From Gryganskiella cystojenkinii (Eukaryota > Mortierellomycota > Mortierellomycetes > Mortierellales > Mortierellaceae), in assembly GCA_015852425.1 (NCBI GenBank), contig JAAAIG010001088.1, positions 1 through 10,930 on the forward strand: a stretch of 10,930 bases of DNA. The letters run 5' to 3'. Positions 7,805 through 10,930 of this stretch are shown piece by piece; the first letter of the stretch is position 1, and the number at the start of each line of letters is the position of its first letter. Made by a program: the position numbers and the translations under genes. The notes under the pieces were generated by a model. That model made no database searches and was not told the DNA's origin. It worked only from the letters and a program-made list of their open reading frames with translations.

Positions 7805-10468
7805 ATGAGGGAACCCAACGTTATGTTTCCGCTCCAAAATAGAGCTGCAATCTGCATCACCTCGACCAATTACGATCGACGCGCACTCGACTGCACAGAT
7901 TATTTGCCCATCATCAATTCTCTCACCAACCTCGCCTACCTTACAGGATCTTCCCCTACTATCCGGGACGTACTCACCCGCGACGGTGGTCTCGAGTCCC
8001 TTGTCACTATTCTTAAGAACACAAAGGTCCGGGACAGAAAGAACGGTGTTAAGTGGACCCTCGCCTTTCAATGTGTTGTTAATATCGGCGTTCGTGGAAC
8101 AGAACAAGTTCGGAAACGTGTCGTCCAAGCTGGCATGGTTCCTATCATCGTTCACCTGCTCGAGTCCTTTTATTCACTGCTCAAGACCGTCAATGATGAG
8201 AACGAGCGCAAGCAACAACAACAGCGCAAACTTCAGGCCCAACAACAACAACAAAATCAAAATCAAAATCAACCCCAGCCCTCTCTCGACAACAGCAGTG
8301 CCACTTCGCCCATGTCCTCAAACACAAGAGTCGACGCCGTCCTTGACCACAACAATAACAATACCGCCGTGTTGACCTCCTCACCTTTGGCTGAGGACAC
8401 AAACGCGCGTGCGCCCTTGCGTCCCTCGCCCTACAGGAGCCCAGTTGCTGCTACTGCCACTATTGGCAATGGTCATGCTCATCATCACAGTCTTGCCTCG
8501 CTGGTCGAGGCCTCACAAGATCCCGTGACCTCTAACGAAACCACGCGCTCAATACACCCAGCAACCGAGAACGCCAGCAGCAGTTCAACACCTCAGATCT
8601 TTTATAGTGAGGATGATATCCTGCATGCGCTTCAACTCCTTGCCTATCTCTCCAAATACCCCTCGCTTCGCACCTCCTTCCAATCGGAGACTGGCCCCAA
8701 TGTCTTTGCTGTGGTCGAAAAGTTTACACACCGTCAGCTGCATCCGCTCGAGATTCAGTATTGGGCCGGTGTGATTATGCGCAACGCCTGCCGCAAGGAC
8801 GATAGCAAAGGTATCCGCCAATGTGCCTACACTGGTTGTGGAAAATGGGAGACCAAGCCCAGAGAGTTCGCCAAGTGCCGTCGCTGTCGCAAGGCCAAGT
8901 ACTGCAGTAAACCTTGCCAGAGCAAGGCCTGGAGCGAAGGACATCGTTGGTGGTGTGTCGAGAAACGAGCCGATGCGATGGGTGTCTCTTCGTCTTATGG
9001 AACAGACCTTCCCCCAGCCCCACCGCCACCACCCCCACCAGCAGATCTGCAGGACCAGCAACCAGACGGAGATGCCGCAAGTCTGACACAAGGGGGTTCA
9101 ATACCTTCTGGCGGTTCTGGATCAACAGGGACTAGGATGATCGGAGGTGGCGCAGGAAGTAGCAACGGTGGTGAGAGTGGTGCTTCTTCGGGCAGCAGTA
9201 ATGGACATCAACATCAACCTCTTCATCTTCACCAACACCAGCATCAAGCTCCGCATCATCACCGTCCTCATCACGAACATCCTGAAGAGAACAATCCACT
9301 CGCCAGACCGTTTACGAGTCGACCACCCGCTCAGCAACAGACAACGGTACCGCACCCAGCTCAACGTCCTCAGCCAAGCAGTAGCATGCCGTCACTACCT
9401 CATTTCCAGGGGCCGAGACAGGAACTGCGGCTTCAAATGCCTCTGCCACCGACGATGCCGATGCGCTCCGTTGGTCGTCCTCAACATCAACCTCCGCAAC
9501 GATCCATGACCCACCCTAATTTTTCAACTGCGCCAATGACAACTGCTTCGCCCAACTCTAACAACAACGGCGGCAGCAACAGCAGTAACAACACGCCGGT
9601 CGTTCGACACCTCGGCGTGTCTCCAGATTCACCCACACCTGAGCAACTCGCCCAAAGATTTGTTCAACAGGTGGCTCTCTACCCTGGAAGACACAACGAA
9701 TTGGCTCAGCAGTTGAATGCGCAGTTTCAGAGGCATTTCCCGCCTCAGCATCAATCCGAGGCCAAAAGTCTCTTTTCCTTCCATGCCCGAGAGCATTTCG
9801 CGAGGTACCAACGACAACAGGATTTGCTCCGCAGTAGAAGTCAAGGCTCTTTATCCTCGTCATCTTCATTCACTAGTGCCGCCGTTTCGGGCTCTACTTC
9901 GTCTGCCACCGCCGCTTATTCTTCTTCGCCTTCACCTGGTCCAAGACCCACGCATCCTTTTTCCGCTCCTCTTCAAGGCCACGCCGTCGCTCCTGCTCGA
10001 TTCTCGGGTCTGAAGCACGGTACCGCCAGAAGACGCTCTGATATGGATACGGATGATGAGGATGCTGAACCTTCCTCCTCCAACATGACCTCGAGCATCA
10101 CAACCACTTCTCAACGTCTTCCTGCCCTCTCCAATACGATCTCGGTGCCAATGCTGACGCAAGATCTCACGACTTCGATGAGTCTTCATACCTCGGAGGT
10201 CTCTGGTCCACCCTCGTCGACTCTTCCTACTCTTCCTTCCCCAATGGCTGCCCCAAGTGCGATGGGATCGTCCTCGTCGAGTTTCAAGGTTCGAAAGGTG
10301 ATGACACGCGAAGATTCCGAGAGTTCCATCGGTGGTTCCTCTTCTTCTGCGTCTGCCTCGCCCTTTGCTGCTCAACAAGCTACCGCTAGTACCTCGACCG
10401 CAGCCTCTCGTGGAGACGGATGGTCCTACTCGCGTCAGTTGGCTAAGGATACGCCATCCGCACCCTAG
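7805..10468 (+). CDS. Mub1/SamB-family MYND zinc-finger protein
   Basis: This is an uninterrupted frame of 887 aa. Its start MREPNV...NRAAICITSTNYDRRALDCTD matches the conserved N-terminus of the Mub1/SamB family, so the ATG at 7805 (A at -3) is well supported. Residues 1-130 and about 263-339 form helical, armadillo-like segments (NSLTNLAYLT, LAYLSKYPSLR) split by a Gln/Asn/Ser-rich insert. The MYND finger at 340-384 is complete: C340, C345, C358, C361, C367, C371, H380, C384. A poly-Pro run (about 402-412), a Gly/Ser stretch, a His-rich block (467-495) and a conserved-looking helical segment (about 611-680, TPEQLAQRFVQQVALYPGRH) follow. An Arg cluster and acidic run (ARRRSDMDTDDEDAE) begin at 741. 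Family knowledge: yeast Mub1 partners Ubr2-Rad6 in ubiquitinating Rpn4, and Aspergillus SamB affects conidiophore development. The relatives are about 600 aa; the extra length here is low-complexity sequence. Family membership is firm; the exact cellular role is inferred. Confidence 0.93.
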   Translation: MREPNVMFPLQNRAAICITSTNYDRRALDCTDYLPIINSLTNLAYLTGSSPTIRDVLTRDGGLESLVTILKNTKVRDRKNGVKWTLAFQCVVNIGVRGTEQVRKRVVQAGMVPIIVHLLESFYSLLKTVNDENERKQQQQRKLQAQQQQQNQNQNQPQPSLDNSSATSPMSSNTRVDAVLDHNNNNTAVLTSSPLAEDTNARAPLRPSPYRSPVAATATIGNGHAHHHSLASLVEASQDPVTSNETTRSIHPATENASSSSTPQIFYSEDDILHALQLLAYLSKYPSLRTSFQSETGPNVFAVVEKFTHRQLHPLEIQYWAGVIMRNACRKDDSKGIRQCAYTGCGKWETKPREFAKCRRCRKAKYCSKPCQSKAWSEGHRWWCVEKRADAMGVSSSYGTDLPPAPPPPPPPADLQDQQPDGDAASLTQGGSIPSGGSGSTGTRMIGGGAGSSNGGESGASSGSSNGHQHQPLHLHQHQHQAPHHHRPHHEHPEENNPLARPFTSRPPAQQQTTVPHPAQRPQPSSSMPSLPHFQGPRQELRLQMPLPPTMPMRSVGRPQHQPPQRSMTHPNFSTAPMTTASPNSNNNGGSNSSNNTPVVRHLGVSPDSPTPEQLAQRFVQQVALYPGRHNELAQQLNAQFQRHFPPQHQSEAKSLFSFHAREHFARYQRQQDLLRSRSQGSLSSSSSFTSAAVSGSTSSATAAYSSSPSPGPRPTHPFSAPLQGHAVAPARFSGLKHGTARRRSDMDTDDEDAEPSSSNMTSSITTTSQRLPALSNTISVPMLTQDLTTSMSLHTSEVSGPPSSTLPTLPSPMAAPSAMGSSSSSFKVRKVMTREDSESSIGGSSSSASASPFAAQQATASTSTAASRGDGWSYSRQLAKDTPSAP
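8213..8275 (+). repeat. CAA/CAG and CAAAAT repeat encoding a Gln/Asn-rich tract
   Basis: Runs of CAA/CAG codons are followed by three CAAAAT hexanucleotide units (encoding QN repeats) inside the MYND gene, at about residues 137-157. The repeat lies in the insert that splits the helical N-terminal region, so length changes by whole codons would be tolerated. It is likely to be length-variable between strains (inference). Confidence 0.75.
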
Positions 10469-10712
10469 ACGAGGACGTCTCTGCCTATTTGTTTTAACAC
10501 CACTTGTAAACTAGCATTGTCTCTATTATGTCCCAGCACTACTCATCACTTTCACATCATTTTGCAAATACATCAAATTTGACAAAAAGCTGGATTCTGT
10601 TTTTTCTATGCATTCATTGTGTCGAGTGCTATTCCAAAAAGCTCTCCATTTTTCTCGCGAGAACATCCCCTCTTTAATATGTTTGCATTCGGAAAGAGAA
10701 AAAAAAATAAAG
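10469..10712 (+). terminator. 3' UTR and polyadenylation signal of the MYND gene
   Basis: After the TAG at 10466-10468 the sequence turns AT-richer and holds no further coding signal. A run of seven A bases leads into AATAAA at 10706-10711, about 240 nt past the stop, which is a reasonable fungal 3'-end signal. CAAAAAGCT occurs twice in this stretch (near 10583 and 10634), with no evident role. Confidence 0.5.
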
Positions 10713-10930
10713 TATAAAAGCTAGCCCAATTTCCTCCTCTGATTTTGTTCTTTGACAAGTACTCTCATCACCAGTCCTCCGATCAGATCTCGCTCTCCTC
10801 CTACAGCCCGCGCGATTCATTTTCCACTCGCGGAAACCCTCTCTCCCTCTCCTGTCATCTCAGTTATCATCGGATTTCTTCACCTCCTACCTGTATATAT
10901 ACCCGTACATCTTCCTATCGACATTTCATC
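10713..10930 (+). promoter_or_regulatory. Probable promoter and leader of the next + strand gene
   Basis: TATAAAAG at 10713-10720 is a full TATA-box match. It is followed by CT-rich sequence (TTTCCTCCTCTG, then CCCTCTCTCCCTCTCCTG near 10838) with no ATG on the + strand up to the window end. A second TATATATA lies near 10893-10900. This is the same layout as the two other leaders in the window, so a start codon just beyond the right edge is expected. The gene itself is not visible. Confidence 0.45.

Noticed and set aside
7239..7808. 189-codon + strand open frame ending in a TGA that overlaps the MYND start codon (ATGA)
   Set aside because: It has no ATG (the whole leader lacks one), its Phe/Leu/Ser/Pro composition mirrors the CT tract, and the probable 5'-UTR intron would interrupt it.

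Overview
The window looks like nuclear DNA of a filamentous fungus, probably an early-diverging one of the Mucoromycota/Mortierellaceae kind. The evidence is a spliced alpha-arrestin gene with fungal-type splice sites, a Mub1/SamB-type MYND zinc-finger gene with large Gln/Asn/His/Ser-rich inserts, CT-rich leaders, AATAAA-type 3' ends and a moderate GC content. The phylum is inferred from protein style, not from a marker gene. I see no rRNA or tRNA gene, CRISPR array, prophage or transposon.

Layout. (1) Positions 1-185 hold a possible 3' end of a + strand gene entering from the left edge (weak). (2) Positions 238-2590, minus strand, hold an alpha-arrestin gene (predicted 506 aa). It has a short first exon (2335-2590), one long intron (1503-2334) and a long second exon (238-1502). 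Its PPSY and LPSY motifs mark it as a likely adaptor for a Nedd4/Rsp5-type ubiquitin ligase. (3) Positions 2591-3022 are its leader and promoter: no ATG on the transcribed strand for about 405 nt, a CT-rich initiation zone and a TATA-like AT block framed by a 7-bp inverted repeat. (4) Positions 3023-7060 are about 4 kb with no recognisable protein gene. They hold homopolymer tracts, a CA microsatellite, a cluster of GTTCAC half-sites and a group of splice-like motifs around 5938-6349 that could belong to a small unrecognised transcript. (5) Positions 7061-7804 are a pyrimidine-rich, completely ATG-free leader/promoter with a probable 5'-UTR intron. (6) Positions 7805-10468, plus strand, hold an uninterrupted 887-aa Mub1/SamB homologue with a complete MYND finger. 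(7) Positions 10469-10930 hold its 3' UTR, an AATAAA signal and, one base further on, a TATAAAAG motif followed by CT-rich, ATG-free sequence. This looks like the promoter of a further + strand gene beyond the window.

The two firm genes are divergently transcribed, with their start codons about 5.2 kb apart. By family knowledge both act as substrate adaptors of ubiquitin ligases: alpha-arrestins recruit Rsp5/Nedd4 to membrane proteins, and yeast Mub1 works with Ubr2 and Rad6 on the proteasome-gene activator Rpn4. The pairing may be coincidence. I found no strong case for an undescribed molecular system. The most informative unexplained structure is the strand-specific absence of ATG in both leaders and the palindrome-framed arrestin promoter.
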